A stretch of DNA of 64,000 nucleotides from Acidobacteria bacterium UBA7540 (GTDB taxonomy: Bacteria > Acidobacteriota > Terriglobia > UBA7540), in the NCBI GenBank assembly GCA_002478145.1, contig DLMI01000221.1, forward strand, positions 63,428 through 127,427. The letters run 5' to 3'. Every line of letters starts with the position of its first letter. The first letter of the stretch is position 1. The position numbers and the translations under genes were made by a program. The notes under the pieces are model-generated. The model was not told where the DNA came from and did no database searches. It saw nothing but the letters and a program-made list of their open reading frames with translations. This document shows, piece by piece, positions 16,321 through 27,656 of the stretch.

Positions 16321-16443
16321 CTAATCAATCCCAGAAAGCACATTCGCTGAGAGGAGAGCGTCAATCGAACTGAGCGATATTCCGAGCAAAACTGCTGCGC
16401 TCTTTTTCGAGACCAGCATCGGCCTTACAGGTTCGGCACTCAT
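16321..16443 (-). CDS. Excisionase/MerR-type helix-turn-helix fragment
   Basis: A 40-residue frame reading VSKKSAAVLLGISLSSIDAL, which matches the first helix-turn-helix of excisionase-like (HTH_17) DNA-binding proteins, where the usual consensus is SKKEAAELLGVSxRTIDRLI. It stops before the wing (normally VRIGRR), so it is truncated or decayed. It is the only recombination-related trace in the 15.6-17.1 kb island. Confidence 0.4.
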   Translation of the reverse strand: MSAEPVRPMLVSKKSAAVLLGISLSSIDALLSANVLSGID

Positions 16444-16509
16444 ACGGACATCATGTGAAATATCCGCACATAAAAACAAGACCTTTTATTTGCTCGTTCT
16501 TGCGCTACA

Positions 16510-16917
16510 ATGGCGCACATGACCAAGAAAATGCACGAAGCTGGCATCAAGGCCGCAGAGACGAAACGCATCAACGAAGCATGGGGCAAGGCGCATGCCG
16601 CAGAACGTGCGAGCAAGAAAGCATTATTGAAGTATTGCGAAGCGCACGGGTGGCGTGTGGCCTTCTTTGAAGGCAAGACTGGAGCACCACGCACAGGAAT
16701 CATTGACGCCATCGCTTACCAGCTCGGCAGGCAGAACCCCGATGAAATGGAGTTGCGCTTGATTCAGTTGAAGGGCGGTAAGGCTGGCGTGACCGGGGAA
16801 GAAATTAGACGGCTCAAGGAAGCGGCGAACGCTCTTAGGGTTAGGTATCTGATTGCTGAGTTAGACGCAAAGACAGGAAACCTTCAAATGCTGCCGGATG
16901 ACCTAGAGGCAGGTTAG
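16510..16917 (+). CDS. Putative PD-(D/E)XK-like nuclease-fold protein
   Basis: 135 residues. An Ala/Lys-rich N-terminal helix is followed by GWRVAFFEGKTGAPRTGIID, AIAYQLGR and ELRLIQLKGGKAGVTGEEI. The Asp in GIIDAIAY and the Q-x-K in LIQLKGG sit on predicted adjacent strands as in the PD-(D/E)XK core, with Gln replacing the usual Glu. Nuclease function is therefore an inference. It overlaps by 4 bases, tail to tail, with a small minus-strand gene. It does not look like part of the ATP synthase operon. Confidence 0.5.
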   Translation: MAHMTKKMHEAGIKAAETKRINEAWGKAHAAERASKKALLKYCEAHGWRVAFFEGKTGAPRTGIIDAIAYQLGRQNPDEMELRLIQLKGGKAGVTGEEIRRLKEAANALRVRYLIAELDAKTGNLQMLPDDLEAG

Positions 16918-17084
16918 GACTCGGCACGCCGGATAGTTTCTTGCACCGCTCGGAAGGCCACCTGATTGAAGTCCTCTCCCTCGATTACAGGATGCCGCAA
17001 TTTGGCCTCACGTGCGTTTGGAGATTCCTTGCGCGTGGCTGGGTTCCGCTTCCGTCCTGACTTTAGCTTAGTTTTCTTTGGCAT
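16914..17084 (-). CDS. Small basic hypothetical protein
   Basis: 56 residues from the internal ATG at 17084 (the frame is open to 17135, but the extra 17 residues look non-native). Lys/Arg-rich N-terminus (MPKKTKLKSGRKRNPATRKE) and a C-terminal helix HPVIEGEDFNQVAFRAVQET. Proteins with this HPV-DFNQ-A-VQE ending are common as small uncharacterised genes in Acidobacteriota-like genomes, as far as I recall. Function unknown. Confidence 0.5.
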   Translation of the reverse strand: MPKKTKLKSGRKRNPATRKESPNAREAKLRHPVIEGEDFNQVAFRAVQETIRRAES

Positions 17085-17164
17085 GGCCGGAGTGTGGCAA
17101 AGGCTGAGACCGAGCGCAAGAGCCAGAAAATTCAAACCGTACCACTACCCCGACTTCCGGTTTC

Positions 17165-17193
17165 TTGACACCCCTGAAAAGGGCATGCTAAAT
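17165..17193 (+). promoter_or_regulatory. Sigma-70-like promoter of the ATP synthase operon
   Basis: TTGACA (17165-17170), a 17-base spacer ending in TG, then CTAAAT (17188-17193), that is a consensus -35 and an extended -10. It lies about 54 bases before the first atp start codon. Confidence 0.6.
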
Positions 17194-17246
17194 TTCCTTT
17201 CTTTGAGGATGCGGCAGAAAGCTCTCTGTGAGGGTGCCCTTTAATC

Positions 17247-17720
17247 ATGGGCCAGACTCTTTCCCAGCTCGCGCAACTCTTTATCCAGACGATTCCAACG
17301 GTTATTTTCGTATTCGTCCTCTATGTCATTCTCCGCAGGTTCTTTTTTGGGCCGCTGACCGCAGTGTTGAAGAAGCGTGAGGAAGAAACCCAGGGCGCGG
17401 TGGCGCGTGCCCACGAGCAAGCGGCTGCGGCGGAGGAGAAAGCGCGTCAATACGAAGCTGCTTTCCAGGCTGCGCGGCAGGAAACATATCGCCACCGGGA
17501 GGCGGTTGGGCGCTCCATCCTTGAAGACCGGAAAGCAACCCTGAAGCGGGCGCACCAGCAGTCGGAAGCATTGCTCAGCGAAGCGCAGGCCAGCCTGGCA
17601 GCGGAGGTAGCTCAGCGCAAGAAGGAATTAGAGAGCACCTGCCAGTCTCTAGGCCAGGAGATAGCCGAGACGATCCTGGGAGGCGCCGCTCGGGATGGCG
17701 CAGGAAGGATTCAGCCTTGA
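17247..17720 (+). CDS. atpF: ATP synthase F0 subunit b
   Basis: 157 residues: an N-terminal membrane helix (about 12-33; TVIFVFVLYVILRRFFFGPL) and a long charged coiled coil, the classic b-subunit plan. GPLTAVLKKREE just after the helix is typical. It forms the peripheral stalk that holds F1 alpha-beta against the a subunit. It is the first gene of the cluster and overlaps the second b-type gene by 4 bases. Confidence 0.88.
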   Translation: MGQTLSQLAQLFIQTIPTVIFVFVLYVILRRFFFGPLTAVLKKREEETQGAVARAHEQAAAAEEKARQYEAAFQAARQETYRHREAVGRSILEDRKATLKRAHQQSEALLSEAQASLAAEVAQRKKELESTCQSLGQEIAETILGGAARDGAGRIQP

Positions 17721-18355
17721 GGGTTTGCTTGCGCCGCGCCTTGACTCGATGGCTTTTCGCCGCCTGCCTAGTGGGCCTGGCTGGCTCGCTGGGTTTCGCT
17801 CGGACCTTTACCCAGGACCGCAGCCTTGCCTCCGCCCGCGCGGCAGAGAGTGAAGAGGCAGGCAAAAAGGCGGGACGCGAGTTACTTTACAAGTTTATTA
17901 ACCTCGCGCTGCTCGTGGGAACCCTCGGATTCTTCTTGCGGAAACCCCTGGCTGGTTTCTTTGCCGAACGCTCTGCCTCCATCCGAAAGGGCCTGGAGGA
18001 AGGACGAAAGGCCCTGGAAGTATCCCAAGCCCAACTCAAGATCGTGGAGCAGAAGTTGCAGCATCTGGAGGAGGAGATTGCAGCCTTCAGGGCTTCCGCC
18101 GAGCGGGAAATGGAGGCGGAACGCCAGCGTTTGAAACTGGCGGCGGCCGAAGAGGCGGAGAAAATCCTCCAGTCCGCACGCGCCCAGACCGAAGTCGCGG
18201 TTCGGGCCGCCAAGCTGGAATTGAAGAGCTACGCGGCCGAGCAGGCGGTCGAGTTGGCCGAGGAGATTATTCGCCGGCGCCTGGACGAGGCGGGCCGGAA
18301 ACAACTGGTCAGTGATTTTCTGGCACGAGTCGAATCCAGGGCGCGGCAGAACTGA
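17717..18355 (+). CDS. ATP synthase F0 subunit b (second, b-prime-like)
   Basis: 212 residues, starting TTG at 17717 within the previous stop. It has an extra N-terminal hydrophobic segment (about 9-28, signal-peptide-like, LTRWLFAACLVGLAGSLGFA) before the usual b-type membrane helix (KFINLALLVGTLGFFLRKPL, about 59-78) and a long coiled coil. Two unequal b genes in tandem imply a heterodimeric peripheral stalk, as in photosynthetic bacteria and several other phyla. The extra segment is unusual and may be cleaved. Confidence 0.85.
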   Translation: MRVCLRRALTRWLFAACLVGLAGSLGFARTFTQDRSLASARAAESEEAGKKAGRELLYKFINLALLVGTLGFFLRKPLAGFFAERSASIRKGLEEGRKALEVSQAQLKIVEQKLQHLEEEIAAFRASAEREMEAERQRLKLAAAEEAEKILQSARAQTEVAVRAAKLELKSYAAEQAVELAEEIIRRRLDEAGRKQLVSDFLARVESRARQN

Positions 18356-18359
18356 GAAG

Positions 18360-18487
18360 AAGTCGAGAAGTCGAGAGTCGAGGGTCGAAAGGAAGAGGAC
18401 CGAAATCGAAAGTAGATAACGCGCTAGGAAGGTGTTCTTACTTTCAACTTTCGACTTTCGACCCTCGACTCTCGACTCCTCGACTCA
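18360..18487. repeat. Tandem-word inverted repeat, family F (GTCGAGAGTCGAGGGTCGAA)
   Basis: Left arm 18362-18391 is built from GTCGAG-type words. The right arm, about 18440-18487, is the complement (CTTTCGACCCTCGACTCTCG). It fills the gap between the second b gene and atpH. The same family recurs at 45427-45502 and 48983-49061. Confidence 0.85.
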
Positions 18488-18503
18488 GGTGATTCCCTTG
18501 CCC

Positions 18504-19037
18504 ATGGTGGTTGCAAATCGGTATGCACGCGCGCTCGCCGAAGTGGTGGCGGCGAGCGGCGATTACCGTAGGGTCCTCCAGGAGCTTCAGGACTTCGCGA
18601 GCGCTTACCGCGAAAGCCCCGAGCTGCAGGAAGTGTTCGTTTCGCCCGCCGTGGCGCTGCCGCAGAAGATGAACGTGCTTGTGGCGATCGGGCAAAAACT
18701 GGGCGAATCCCCGGTGACGCTGAATTTCTTGCGCGTGCTCCTGGCCAACTACCGGATGCCTTTACTCGAAGAAGCGGTCCAGGCTTATCGGAAGATAGCA
18801 AACGACCGATTGGGAGTAGTGCGAGTTACCGTCTCTTCGGCCTCGGACCTCTCGGAAACCGAGCGGGAAAGCGTGGCCGCGCGATTCAGGGAGTTGACTG
18901 GCAAGCAGGTAGAACTCGAGTTCCGAATCGACAGCGAATTGCTGGGTGGAATCCTGGCGCAGATTGGAAGCACGGTTTACGACGGGTCTGTGCGGGGCAA
19001 CTTGGCGCGGATCCGGGAGCAGTTGACGGCGCGATAA
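18504..19037 (+). CDS. atpH: ATP synthase F1 subunit delta
   Basis: 177 residues from the ATG at 18504 (VVANRYARALAEVVAASGDY). The frame is open from 18432, but that extension is translated repeat. Conserved blocks include LLANYRMPLLEEAVQAY and the C-terminal LLGGILAQIGSTVYDGSVRG. Delta links the b stalk to the top of the alpha-beta hexamer. A 280-base gap with a family H repeat separates it from atpA. Confidence 0.92.
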   Translation: MVVANRYARALAEVVAASGDYRRVLQELQDFASAYRESPELQEVFVSPAVALPQKMNVLVAIGQKLGESPVTLNFLRVLLANYRMPLLEEAVQAYRKIANDRLGVVRVTVSSASDLSETERESVAARFRELTGKQVELEFRIDSELLGGILAQIGSTVYDGSVRGNLARIREQLTAR

Positions 19038-19143
19038 GGGGAATGAATGGCGGCGTGGGCCCCTTCTCGAGCGCCGTCCCGAGGTTTCGTGAAGTCGCGA
19101 AAACGCCGGCTGTGCAGCAGGGCGCTGAAAACTCGTTTAGCCT

Positions 19144-19227
19144 GTCATTCCGAGGAGCCGCAGGCGACGAGGAATCTCGTACGTGCTTTGTTTCCAGAGC
19201 GAGATTCCTCGCTTCGCTCGGAATGAC
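19144..19227. repeat. Inverted repeat, family H, inside the atp operon
   Basis: GTCATTCCGAGGAGCC at the left and GCTCGGAATGAC at the right, with GAGGAATCTCG and CGAGATTCCTC inside. It lies between atpH and atpA. Confidence 0.85.
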
Positions 19228-19322
19228 AACGATCACAAACGTTTTTCAGCACCCTGCTAGACTGGGCCGGAAGGGGCAGAGCGGAGCTAGAAAGGCTGAA
19301 GCTGGTAGGGAGATGCAAGAGC

Positions 19323-20855
19323 ATGCCACAGATTAGAGCAGACGAAATCACCAAGATCATTCGCGAGCAGATTGAACACTTCGACCGCGGTGTCTCGGTC
19401 ACTGAAGTGGGCACGGTCATTTCCGTCGGTGACGGTGTGGCGCGTATCCATGGCCTGGACAACGTCATGGCGGGCGAACTGGTCGAGCTGCCCCACGACG
19501 TGGCCGGCTTGGCGTTGAACCTGGAAGAAGACCGAGTGAGCGCCGTGCTCTTCGGTGACTACGTTAAGATTCAGGAAGGCGACACCGTCAAGCGCACCAA
19601 GCGCATCATGTCCGTGCCTGTGGGCGAGGCCTTGGTGGGGCGCGTGGTGGATGCGCTGGGGCGGCCGACCGACGACAAAGGGCCCATTCTGACTGACAAG
19701 TACATTCCCATTGAGAGACTGGCACCTGGCGTGATTGACCGCCAAAAGGTGCGCGAGCCATTACAGACCGGAATCAAAGCCATTGACGCCATGATCCCCA
19801 TTGGTCGCGGCCAGCGCGAATTGATCATCGGTGACCGCCAAACCGGCAAGACCGCCATCATGCTCGACACCATTTTGAACCAGCGCGGCGGGGACGTGAT
19901 TTGCATTTACGTGGCCATCGGCCAGAAGCGTTCGACCATCGCGCAGGTCATCAAGACCCTGGAAGAACATGAGGCGATGAGGTACAGCATCGTAGTGGAG
20001 GCGAGTTCCTCGGACCCGGCCCCCATGCAGTACATCGCCCCTTATGCGGGATGCGCCATGGGGGAGTACTTCCGAGACAGCGGCAGGCACGCGCTGTGTC
20101 TTTACGATGATCTTTCCAAGCACGCAGTGGCTTATCGCGAAATCTCGCTGCTGCTGCGCCGGCCTCCCGGCCGTGAGGCTTACCCCGGTGACGTTTTCTA
20201 CTTGCACTCGCGGTTGCTGGAGCGCGCCGCCAAGCTGAGCGATGCCCTGGGCGGCGGATCGCTCACGGCGCTCCCCGTCATCGAAACGCAGGCGGGCGAC
20301 ATTTCCGCCTATATTCCGACCAATGTAATTTCGATAACCGACGGCCAGATCTATCTGCTGACCGACTTGTTCAACAGCGGCGTCCGACCCGCCGTGGACG
20401 CAGGCCTTTCGGTCTCGCGGGTGGGCGGCAACGCGCAGATCAAGGCCATGAAGCAAGTGGCCGGCACGCTGCGCCTGGACTTGGCCCAGTACCGTGATGT
20501 GGCCGCCTTCGCCCAGTTCGGGAGCGACCTGGACAAAGCCACCCAGGCACAGCTCAACCGCGGGCAGCGCTTGACGGAAATCCTCAAGCAGGGGCAGTAC
20601 AGTCCGCTTCCGGTTGAAAAACAAATCCTCATCATCTTCGCGGGCACCAACGGCTACCTCGACAACCTGGAGATCGAAGATTGCCAGCCCTTCGAGCTGG
20701 GGCTCTACGAATTCATGGATGCTTCCTACCCTTCGGTGGGGAGCCAGCTCATCCAGAAAAAACAGATCGACGAACCTTTGCGAGCGGAGATTGGCAAGAT
20801 GCTGGATGAGTTCAAAGCCAAATTCCTGGCGGAGCGGAAGGCCAAGGTGGCCTGA
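19323..20855 (+). CDS. atpA: ATP synthase F1 subunit alpha
   Basis: 510 residues, full length. [17 protein letters not shown] at the N-terminus, Walker [10 protein letters not shown] (about 170-178), [14 protein letters not shown], and the C-terminal [20 protein letters not shown]. Non-catalytic nucleotide-binding subunit of F1. The ATG at 19323 follows GGGAG. Confidence 0.97.
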   Translation: MPQIRADEITKIIREQIEHFDRGVSVTEVGTVISVGDGVARIHGLDNVMAGELVELPHDVAGLALNLEEDRVSAVLFGDYVKIQEGDTVKRTKRIMSVPVGEALVGRVVDALGRPTDDKGPILTDKYIPIERLAPGVIDRQKVREPLQTGIKAIDAMIPIGRGQRELIIGDRQTGKTAIMLDTILNQRGGDVICIYVAIGQKRSTIAQVIKTLEEHEAMRYSIVVEASSSDPAPMQYIAPYAGCAMGEYFRDSGRHALCLYDDLSKHAVAYREISLLLRRPPGREAYPGDVFYLHSRLLERAAKLSDALGGGSLTALPVIETQAGDISAYIPTNVISITDGQIYLLTDLFNSGVRPAVDAGLSVSRVGGNAQIKAMKQVAGTLRLDLAQYRDVAAFAQFGSDLDKATQAQLNRGQRLTEILKQGQYSPLPVEKQILIIFAGTNGYLDNLEIEDCQPFELGLYEFMDASYPSVGSQLIQKKQIDEPLRAEIGKMLDEFKAKFLAERKAKVA

Positions 20856-21162
20856 TAAAGCGGTGTTTGCACGTGGTGACCTGAGTTAGAAGTTCGCTAG
20901 TCCAGTCAGCCCCGACTTGTCGGGGCGAAAGAATGTAGCCCACGTCGTAAGACGTGGGTCAAATGGCCGACCCCTCACCCCCGTCCCCTCTCCCGCCGAG
21001 GCGACCGGGAGAGGGGTGTCCCGCTCTGCGGGACGGGGTGAGGGCTTTCCACCCAGGGCTCACGCCCTGGGCTAAGATCTTGCGCCCCTACGGGGCTGCG
21101 GAACGACGGCCCGAAGGTGATCTGACCCAATTCGAAGCTAGTCCGCGAAAGACTGCGAAGTT
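20856..21162. other. Intergenic mosaic of hairpins between atpA and atpG
   Basis: No gene. Successive inverted pairs: CCCACGTCGTAAGACGTGGG near 20938, CCCTCACCCCCGTCCC against GGGACGGGGTGAGGG (about 20976-21048), and CCCAGGGCTCACGCCCTGGG near 21053. A similar CCCTCACCC element occurs at 31549-31702. Confidence 0.7.
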
Positions 21163-22017
21163 ATGGCAACTTTACTTGATATTCGGCGTCGCATTCGCTC
21201 GGTCAAGAGCACGCAGCAGCTCACCCGTGCAATGAAGATGGTTGCAGCGGCCCGGCTGCGGCGCGCCCAAGACAGCATCTTTAATGCGCGGCCTTACGCC
21301 AACCAGATGCTGACGTTGCTTGCCAGCCTTGCCGCGCGCACCGAGCAGCGCGCCCATCCGCTGCTCGCCGAGCGGCCTATCGAGAAGGTCCTGCTGGTGC
21401 TCATCACGGCGGACCGAGGCCTTTGCGGGGCGTTCAACGCCAACCTGATCCGGGCCGCCCAGGATTACCTGGAGAGAAGTGGCGACAAGGAGGTCTCAAT
21501 TATTGCGGTCGGCCGCAAGGGTCGAGATGCCTTCCGCAAGCGGCCCCTTAAGATGGTTTCGGAGCACATTAACTTGTTTGGGCGTCTACAGTTTTCGCAT
21601 GCCCAGCAGGTTGCAAAGGAGATCGTCGACCTCTACACGGAGCAAAAGGTGGACGCGGTTGACTTCCTCTATAACGAGTTCAAGTCTATTCTGATGCAGC
21701 GCGTGATGGTGGAGCGGTACCTGCCTGTCAAGCCGGTGCAGCCTGCGACGGGTGAGGCGCTGATCGACTACATCTACGAGCAGCCCGCGCTGGAAATATT
21801 CAACGCCTTGCTTCCGCGCTACGTGGAGATCGAGGTTTACCGCGCCCTGCTCGAATCGCAAGCCGCGGAACTGGCCGCCAAAATGACGGCGATGGATGCA
21901 GCCACCAACAACGCCTCCGAATTGATCGACTCGCTCACGCTCCATTTGAATCGCGTGCGGCAGGCGGCCATCACGCGCGAGATCATTGAAGTGGTGAGCG
22001 GAGGGGCGGCGACGTAG
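21163..22017 (+). CDS. atpG: ATP synthase F1 subunit gamma
   Basis: 284 residues: N-terminal DIRRRIRSVKSTQQLTRAMK and MVAAARLRRAQ, ITADRGLCGAFNANLI in the middle and the C-terminal helix LNRVRQAAITREIIEVVSG, all conserved in the rotor shaft subunit. Length is normal. Flanked on both sides by long hairpin repeats. Confidence 0.96.
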   Translation: MATLLDIRRRIRSVKSTQQLTRAMKMVAAARLRRAQDSIFNARPYANQMLTLLASLAARTEQRAHPLLAERPIEKVLLVLITADRGLCGAFNANLIRAAQDYLERSGDKEVSIIAVGRKGRDAFRKRPLKMVSEHINLFGRLQFSHAQQVAKEIVDLYTEQKVDAVDFLYNEFKSILMQRVMVERYLPVKPVQPATGEALIDYIYEQPALEIFNALLPRYVEIEVYRALLESQAAELAAKMTAMDAATNNASELIDSLTLHLNRVRQAAITREIIEVVSGGAAT

Positions 22018-23677
<1,660 letters not shown>

Positions 23678-23683
23678 GAAAAA

Positions 23684-23814
23684 ATTGATTCATTGATCCA
23701 TTGATTCATTGACTCATTTTCGCACTGATCGGCGCTTGATTTGGCCAACTCAAGCAGTGAGTCAATGAACCAATGAATCAATGAGTCAATGATTCAATGA
23801 AGCAATGAATCAAT
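23684..23814. repeat. Tandem-word inverted repeat, family E (ATTGATTCATTGA)
   Basis: Left arm 23684-23720 uses TTGATTCATTGA words. Right arm 23758-23814 uses TCAATGAATCAATGA words. It occupies almost all of the atpD-atpC gap and ends 4 bases before the atpC start codon. Confidence 0.86.
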
Positions 23815-23817
23815 CCC

Positions 23818-24243
23818 ATGAGTGACCCTCTTCCCACCGAACTACAACTGAACATCGTGAGCCCGGACCGCCTGCTGGTGCGCGACTCCGTAAGCGCGGT
23901 GACCGTGCCCGGTAAGAATGGATATATTGGGGTGTTGCCCGGCCACGCTCCCCTGCTCACCGAGCTCGTGCCCGGCGAGCTCACCTACACGCGCCAAGGT
24001 GTGAAGCACTACCTTTGCGTAAATTGGGGGTTCGCCGAGGTGCTTCCCGATCGCGTCATCGTCTTGGTCCAGAGCGCCGAGCGCGCCGAAGAGATTGACC
24101 TTGAGCGCGCGCAAAAAGCCAAGCAACGAGCGGAGGAACGCCTGAAAAGGTTCTCAGATCCCGAGACTGACATGGAGCGCGCCCGAGAAGCCCTGCGCCG
24201 GGCAATGGCAAGGCTCGAGGCGGCACACCACATTCAGACGTGA
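23818..24243 (+). CDS. atpC: ATP synthase F1 subunit epsilon
   Basis: 141 residues. LQLNIVSPDRLLVRDSVSAV and GKNGYIGVLPGHAPLLTELV are the standard beta-sandwich motifs, and EEIDLERAQKAKQRAEERLK is the start of the C-terminal helical hairpin. It couples rotation to F1 and can inhibit ATPase activity. The ATG directly follows the family E repeat, so no separate Shine-Dalgarno sequence is evident. Confidence 0.95.
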   Translation: MSDPLPTELQLNIVSPDRLLVRDSVSAVTVPGKNGYIGVLPGHAPLLTELVPGELTYTRQGVKHYLCVNWGFAEVLPDRVIVLVQSAERAEEIDLERAQKAKQRAEERLKRFSDPETDMERAREALRRAMARLEAAHHIQT

Positions 24244-24479
24244 ACATCCGCATCTATACTGCAAGCTGGTGCCCGGACTGCCGCCAAGCCAAGCGGTTTC
24301 TGGAAGAACACCAGTTGTCCTACGAGGAGTTTAATATCGAGACGGACCTGCGGGCTGCCAAGTTCGTTAAACACGCCAACGACGGCAAGCGGAAAGTTCC
24401 GACCTTCGACGTTGACGGTCGCGTCTTCCCTTGTTCACCTTTTAGCGCTCAAGAGCTGAAGCAAAGGCTGGGGTTGTAG
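24240..24479 (+). CDS. Glutaredoxin-like protein (NrdH/MshR type)
   Basis: 79 residues, GTG start overlapping the atpC stop by 4 bases, so it is translationally coupled to the ATP synthase operon. The motif WCPDCRQAKRFLE gives the CxxC redox pair, followed by a thioredoxin-fold core and KVPTFDVDGRVF with the cis-Pro. It is a thiol-disulfide oxidoreductase of the small glutaredoxin class. Its partner is unknown, and co-transcription with atp may be incidental. Confidence 0.85.
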   Translation: MNIRIYTASWCPDCRQAKRFLEEHQLSYEEFNIETDLRAAKFVKHANDGKRKVPTFDVDGRVFPCSPFSAQELKQRLGL

Positions 24480-24800
24480 TTCGTGGGGGCTCGCTTCCCG
24501 ATGCCGGTCGGGCGAGTTCAAGCCTTTGAAAGCAAAGGATTTGCTCAGCTCAGGCGGTCAGCCGTCAGCTTACAGGGAACAGGGAATAGGGAACAGGGAA
24601 TAGGAACCCGAAACCTGTTCCCCGCTCCCTGTTGCCTGTTCACTGTGACCTGTTCCCTGTTCGCTGTTCCCTGTTCCCTATAACCTGACACCTGAGACCC
24701 GACACCTGTCCTTCCGCCCCCTCGGTGCGAGTCTTTGCGCAAGCTTCGCCACGCCGACGACGGGTCGCTCGGGGTTGTTACCTATCAGGTGTGTATGACT
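24480..24800. repeat. Gene-free region with tandem-word inverted repeat, family D/J
   Basis: From about 24570 to 24715, words of the type CAGGGAACAGGGAATAGGG are followed by complementary CCTGTTCCCTGTTC words and then CTGACACCTGAGACC words. No gene recognised in the whole interval. Confidence 0.75.
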
Positions 24801-25091
24801 TTATTTGGCTATCGGTGGTGGGGTCATAATCCCGTGGTAGAACCAGAACACGACCATCACCAACAGCATTATCACCCAGACTGCCCCCAGAGCGCGGATG
24901 GGAAGGTCGAGCTTATGGCTCTTCATCTCGGCAACCTTCTGTTTCTCAATGGCTTGCTCTTCCTTCGCGTCATCACTCAGGGGGATCCAGTCCGTTTCTT
25001 TCTTGGTAATCCGGGAACGGTAGAAAACCAAGCCAAGGAAAAGGATGGTGACCACACCCCACGCTGCAATGAGTGCAACCATAGTGTCCAT
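24801..25091 (-). CDS. Small membrane protein with two helices
   Basis: 96 residues. Helix 1 at about 5-24 (VALIAAWGVVTILFLGLVFY) and helix 2 at about 67-86 (LGAVWVIMLLVMVVFWFYHG) flank a charged cytoplasmic or periplasmic loop rich in Lys and Glu. GGGGGTAAATA lies just before the ATG. I do not recognise a family. It is encoded downstream of the large permease on the same strand, but more than 140 bases and a repeat separate them. Confidence 0.6.
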   Translation of the reverse strand: MDTMVALIAAWGVVTILFLGLVFYRSRITKKETDWIPLSDDAKEEQAIEKQKVAEMKSHKLDLPIRALGAVWVIMLLVMVVFWFYHGIMTPPPIAK

Positions 25092-25241
25092 TATTTACCC
25101 CCGCGGGAGTCAGGCATCCTGTCGCTGCGTAAAAGCCTGGCTCCCTTAGGCGCAGAGCAACCAAGGTTCCAACGTTGAGTCATCGCTCCGTTGAATTGCT
25201 GATTCGTTGAGCGCTGACACCTAACACCCGGCACCTGACAC

Positions 25242-27656
25242 CTATTCGTACCGCAGCGCCACCATCGGATCGACCTTGGTTGCCCGGCGCGCGGGGACAT
25301 AGCTGGCGAGCAGCGCGATGGCAGCAACCAGAAATGCCCCTGCTGCGAACGAAATCGGATCGTAAGGTTTGACACCGTAGAGCATGCTCGCCATCAGGCG
25401 AGTGGCGATCAATGCTGCCGCTAAGCCTACAAAGATGCCAGCGCCAACCAGTTTCAGGGCTTGCAACAGCACCAGCCCTATAACCTGGTTCCTACGGGCG
25501 CCCAACGCAATTCGTATCCCGATCTCCCGCGTGCGCCTCTGTACAACAAAAGCAACCACTCCGTAAAGCCCCACCGCGGCAAGGAAAACACCTAACAGGC
25601 TGAGTGCTCCGACGAGTTTCGCAGACATCAATTCATCCCAAAGGGCATAGCGCATCAGGTCTCGCGAGGTTTGGACTTCCCAAATTGCAGCCGTGCTATC
25701 CACCGCCCGGATTTCCCGTTTGATAGTTTGGATCATGGAACCCGGGTCGCCGGCAGTCTCGACAATCAGCGCGCCCCAATCCGACGGAGTCTGCGCAAAC
25801 GGGAGGTACATGTACGGCTCAGGAGCATCGTGGAGATGGATGATTTTGGCGTCTTCGGCAATCCCTACGATTTGGTAGTCCACGCCTTCGATTCTCAAGC
25901 TTCGCCCAATCGCGTCCCCTCCCGGCCAGAACCGGCGAACCATGGTTTCATTGACGATGGCCACCTTCTGACTTTCCGGGCCCTCACTGGAGGCGAAATC
26001 CCTCCCCTGCAAAATGCGTGTGCCAACGGTCTCGAAATAACCAAGGCCCACAGAGTTGAATTTGATGGGGATGGTCGTTTGCCCCTGTGGCAACTCGATG
26101 CCGGGAATCGAGACCCGCTTATCAGCCCCTCCTCCCGACCCGCTGAGGAGAATGCGCGAAGCGCACGTAGCTCGCCTGACCCCGGGCAGGCCTCGGACCC
26201 TCTGGGCCAGCAAGGGAAGCAGTTTCGTGTGTTCCGGACTCGGTTGTCCGGTCGAGAAAAGATTCACAACAACAAGGTTCTTCCGGATATCGAATCCCAC
26301 AGGCAGGTGCATGCTGTGTAACAGACTGCGAAACAACAGCGCTGAAGCAGTGAGCAAAAGGACGGATACGGCGATTTGGCCAATCACCAGAATGTTTCGG
26401 ACGGGTAGTCGGTAACGACCGTGCCGGACGCTTCCCTCCTCACCCTTGAGGACTTTAGTGAGCTCCGTCTTCCCGGCTTGCAAGGCCGGCGCGAAGGTAA
26501 AGATCAGGGTTGCAAACACTGAGACGATGACCGTGAAAAGCGTCAGCCGGACGTCTATATGCAGGTCAGGTCCCATTTGAAACGGACCGGGAGGCATGAG
26601 CGCACTTTGCAGCCCCATCAACCACCCAGTCAACAGCAAACCCAGCGCTGCCCCGGCAATGGAAAGCAGAAAACCTTCCGTCATGAACTGACGAAATAGT
26701 CGCGCTCGTCCTGCTCCCAGGGCGACGCGAAGGGCCACCTCTCGGCGCCGCGTTTCAGCCCGCGCAAGCAACAAGCCCGCCACGTTCGCGCAGGAAATGA
26801 GCAACACCAAGCCCACTACGGCCATCGCAAATAGCGAAAGTGGAAGATCATCGCGGAACCGCTCGCTCTCCGTCAGCAGGCCGAAGGTGGTGGCGCGGTT
26901 TGTCGCAGGATAGGATGCCGCAAGGCGCCGGCCGAGCATGTCCAGCTCGGCCCGAGCCTGGTTGGTGGGAACGCCATGACGGAGCCGCGCCATGGCCTCG
27001 AACCCGCGATAATCGCGGCGCTTAAGCTGGGCGTCGTCGACCTCGTTCGGGGCCAGCAGCCAAGCATCGGTAGGAACAGATCGCTCCAGGCCCTGAAAAT
27101 GGGGTGGCGCAACTCCCAGGACCCTTACGGTCTTCCCAGTCATCTTGATGGTTTCCCCTGCAATCTCGGGGTCTCCACCCAAGCGTCCTTTCCAGACTCG
27201 GTAGCTGATCACAACCGCGGGTTCAGGTTGACCTCCGTGGTCAATCTCGGGGACGAAAGCCCTGCCAAGGACAGCCTTAACTCCCAGCACTGCGAAGTAA
27301 TCAGGCGAGACAACATCCACAAGGATTTGACTCGATTCGTCCATCGAGTTCAGGAACCTGGATTCCCGATCCCATACGGCGATCCCGGTGAGCGTTGAGG
27401 CTTGCTGGCGGAGATCAAGGTAATCGGCATACGAGATTTCGCGGCCAGCCCCCTCCGGCGTCTTCACCACGATCGTGGCGAGTTCTCCGGGGTGGGCAAC
27501 CGGCAGCGGCCGGAGGAACATACCGTCAACAAGGCTGAAGATGGCTGTGTTTGCCCCGATGCCGAGTGCGAGGGTGAGAACAGCCACCGTCGTGAAGCCG
27601 GGATTCCTCGCCAGCATCCTTAAGCCATAGCGCAAATCCTGAATAAGCGTTCTCAT
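25242..27656 (-). CDS. ABC transporter permease, acidobacterial duplicated orphan permease (ADOP) type
   Basis: 804 residues. It opens with [19 protein letters not shown] and [18 protein letters not shown], the signature of ADOP-type permeases. Two MacB_PCD periplasmic domains and two FtsX three-helix bundles alternate (around 290-370 and 680-790). The C-terminus carries [19 protein letters not shown], the FtsX end motif. No ATPase or fusion protein gene lies nearby, hence orphan. The family is greatly expanded in Acidobacteriota. The substrate is unknown; MacB relatives use membrane movement to drive efflux or signalling. Confidence 0.9.
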   Translation of the reverse strand: MRTLIQDLRYGLRMLARNPGFTTVAVLTLALGIGANTAIFSLVDGMFLRPLPVAHPGELATIVVKTPEGAGREISYADYLDLRQQASTLTGIAVWDRESRFLNSMDESSQILVDVVSPDYFAVLGVKAVLGRAFVPEIDHGGQPEPAVVISYRVWKGRLGGDPEIAGETIKMTGKTVRVLGVAPPHFQGLERSVPTDAWLLAPNEVDDAQLKRRDYRGFEAMARLRHGVPTNQARAELDMLGRRLAASYPATNRATTFGLLTESERFRDDLPLSLFAMAVVGLVLLISCANVAGLLLARAETRRREVALRVALGAGRARLFRQFMTEGFLLSIAGAALGLLLTGWLMGLQSALMPPGPFQMGPDLHIDVRLTLFTVIVSVFATLIFTFAPALQAGKTELTKVLKGEEGSVRHGRYRLPVRNILVIGQIAVSVLLLTASALLFRSLLHSMHLPVGFDIRKNLVVVNLFSTGQPSPEHTKLLPLLAQRVRGLPGVRRATCASRILLSGSGGGADKRVSIPGIELPQGQTTIPIKFNSVGLGYFETVGTRILQGRDFASSEGPESQKVAIVNETMVRRFWPGGDAIGRSLRIEGVDYQIVGIAEDAKIIHLHDAPEPYMYLPFAQTPSDWGALIVETAGDPGSMIQTIKREIRAVDSTAAIWEVQTSRDLMRYALWDELMSAKLVGALSLLGVFLAAVGLYGVVAFVVQRRTREIGIRIALGARRNQVIGLVLLQALKLVGAGIFVGLAAALIATRLMASMLYGVKPYDPISFAAGAFLVAAIALLASYVPARRATKVDPMVALRYE

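Noticed and set aside
19761..20624. 287-residue minus-strand ORF
   Set aside because: Antisense of atpA.
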